Part shown: piece by piece, positions 4,866 through 5,833 of the stretch
Numbering within the stretch: the first letter of the stretch is position 1
Layout of the letters: the number at the start of each line of letters is the position of its first letter
NCBI GenBank assembly: GCA_017521065.1
Contig: JAFXEA010000430.1
Coordinates: 1 to 5,833 of the forward strand
DNA: 5,833 nucleotides
Reading direction: 5' to 3'
Source of the DNA: Kiritimatiellia bacterium
Lineage (GTDB): Bacteria; Verrucomicrobiota; Kiritimatiellia; RFP12; UBA1067
Notes under the pieces: generated by a model
Told to the model about the DNA's origin: nothing
The model's input: the letters and a program-made list of their open reading frames with translations, nothing else
The model's database searches: none
Position numbers and translations under genes: made by a program

Positions 4866-5833
4866 ATGCAAAGAATAGGCGTATTTGTCTGCCACTGCGG
4901 TACCAATATCGCGGCAACGGTGGACGTAAAGGCTGTGGCGGAAGCACTGTCCCACGAAAACGGCGTGGTATACTCGGTGGACTACCAGTATATGTGCTCC
5001 GAATCCGGTCAGAACATGATCAAGGATGCTATCCGTGACTACAAGCTCACAGGCGTGGTCATCTGCTCCTGCTCCCCCAGAATGCACGAAGCAACCTTCA
5101 GAAAGGCTGCATCTGCGGCAGGACTGAACCCCTACATGGTGGAAGTAGCCAACATCCGCGAGCAGTGCTCCTGGATCCATAAGGACATCAAAGAGGGCAC
5201 CGAAAAGGCGATTATCCTCGGCAGAGCCGCAATCGCAAAGGTGCATCTCAATGCTCCTCTTCAGGCGGGCGAATCTCCCGTAACCAAGAGAGCACTTGTC
5301 ATCGGCGGCGGCATTGCGGGTATTCAGACCGCACTTGACATCGCGGAAGCAGGCTTTGAAGTGGATATCGTGGAAAAGAAGCCCACCATCGGCGGCAAGA
5401 TGACCCAGATCGACAAGACCTTCCCGACCCTCGACTGCGCGGCTTGTATTCTGACACCTAAGATGGTGGACTGCGCGCAGAACGAAAAGATCAAAATCTA
5501 CTCCTACTCCGAAGTGGAAGCGGTCAGCGGATTCGTGGGCAACTTCTCCGTAAAGATCAGAAAGAAAGCAAGATACGTAGACGAAAATAAATGTACAGGC
5601 TGTGGTCTCTGTACCGAAAAATGTCCCCAGAAGAAGGTTCCCAACGAATTCAACCTGGGCATGGATAACAGACGTGCCGTATACATCCCCTTCGCACAGG
5701 CAGTTCCGAAGGTAGCAACCATTGACCCCGACTACTGCACCATGCTGAAAACCGGCAAGTGCGGTGTCTGTGCAAAGGTATGTACCGCAGGTGCCATCAA
5801 CTACGAGCAGACCGACGAGATCATCGAAGAAAA
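4866..5833 (+). CDS. hdrA: HdrA-like FAD/Fe-S electron-bifurcating subunit (3' partial)
   Basis: The first 322 codons of an HdrA-like protein; the frame is still open at the window end. It begins MQRIGVFVCHCGTNI (C9, C11), the standard HdrA N-terminus, with further cysteines at C44, C68, C70 and C101. The FAD-binding loop GGGIAG is at 147-152 within a thioredoxin-reductase-like fold. The HdrA hallmark TLDCAACILTPKMVDC (188-203) follows. An inserted ferredoxin region has C243/C246/C249/C253 and then C291, C299, C302, C306 (GKCGVCAKVC). In methanogen HdrABC-MvhAGD the HdrA FAD splits electron pairs between ferredoxin and HdrB. The ATG is ten bases after AAAGGAGG, which overlaps the hdrC stop. 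Methanogen HdrA is about 650 residues, and longer fused forms (HdrA2, MvhD or other fusions) exist; the missing 3' half would show which this is. Family certain; bifurcation and substrates inferred. Confidence 0.95.
   Translation, partial: MQRIGVFVCHCGTNIAATVDVKAVAEALSHENGVVYSVDYQYMCSESGQNMIKDAIRDYKLTGVVICSCSPRMHEATFRKAASAAGLNPYMVEVANIREQCSWIHKDIKEGTEKAIILGRAAIAKVHLNAPLQAGESPVTKRALVIGGGIAGIQTALDIAEAGFEVDIVEKKPTIGGKMTQIDKTFPTLDCAACILTPKMVDCAQNEKIKIYSYSEVEAVSGFVGNFSVKIRKKARYVDENKCTGCGLCTEKCPQKKVPNEFNLGMDNRRAVYIPFAQAVPKVATIDPDYCTMLKTGKCGVCAKVCTAGAINYEQTDEIIEE

Noticed and set aside
4559..5246. Minus-strand open frames at 4559-4906 and 4818-5246.
   Set aside because: They lie opposite strongly conserved Fe-S genes, have no ribosome binding site context of their own, and translate into composition-biased sequence without recognisable motifs.
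3670..5833. Methanogenic archaeal origin suggested by the hdrB, hdrC and hdrA names.
   Set aside because: Bacterial homologues are widespread. The [FeFe] hydrogenase (absent from typical methanogens), class II fumarase and gene context point to a bacterium.

Overview
The window looks like a piece of the chromosome of a strict anaerobe, most likely a fermentative Clostridia-type bacterium. This rests on a group B type [FeFe] hydrogenase, bacterial HdrABC-like proteins, an oxygen-stable class II fumarase, strong AAGGAGG ribosome binding sites and a mid-range base composition judged by eye. The phylum is an inference from gene content. No ribosomal RNA or other marker is present.

Layout: six genes, all on the + strand, almost without gaps. 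(1) The window opens inside a monomeric [FeFe] hydrogenase (1-1268, 5' end missing). (2) After a 46-base AT-rich gap comes an NAD-dependent 2-hydroxyacid dehydrogenase of the lactate/malate family (1315-2259). It has an overall LDH-like sequence but arginine at the substrate-specificity position, so malate dehydrogenase is favoured. (3) A class II fumarase follows 15 bases later (2275-3651). (4-6) Next come hdrB-like (3670-4452), hdrC-like (4463-4849) and hdrA-like (4866 to the window end, 3' end missing) genes, separated by 10-18 bases. No terminator-like hairpin is visible in any gap, and three of the five junctions have the upstream stop codon built into the next Shine-Dalgarno sequence. 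The five genes from the dehydrogenase onward therefore look like one transcription unit, and the hydrogenase may belong to it.

How the genes may work together: malate dehydrogenase and fumarase interconvert oxaloacetate, malate and fumarate. HdrA is the FAD-containing, flavin-based electron-bifurcating subunit of Hdr complexes, HdrC is an Fe-S relay, and HdrB is the two-cluster catalytic subunit that handles disulfides in methanogens. The hydrogenase exchanges electrons between H2 and, probably, ferredoxin. A reasonable hypothesis is a redox module in which a C4-dicarboxylate branch (NADH oxidised by oxaloacetate reduction, then dehydration to fumarate) sits beside an Hdr-type complex and a hydrogenase that balance NADH, ferredoxin and H2. 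The partner that would fix the chemistry (fumarate reductase, FloxABCD, MvhD, MetFV or other) is not inside this window. The Hdr substrate is unknown.

No tRNA, rRNA, CRISPR array, insertion sequence or tandem repeat was seen, and no gene-free stretch reaches 300 bases.
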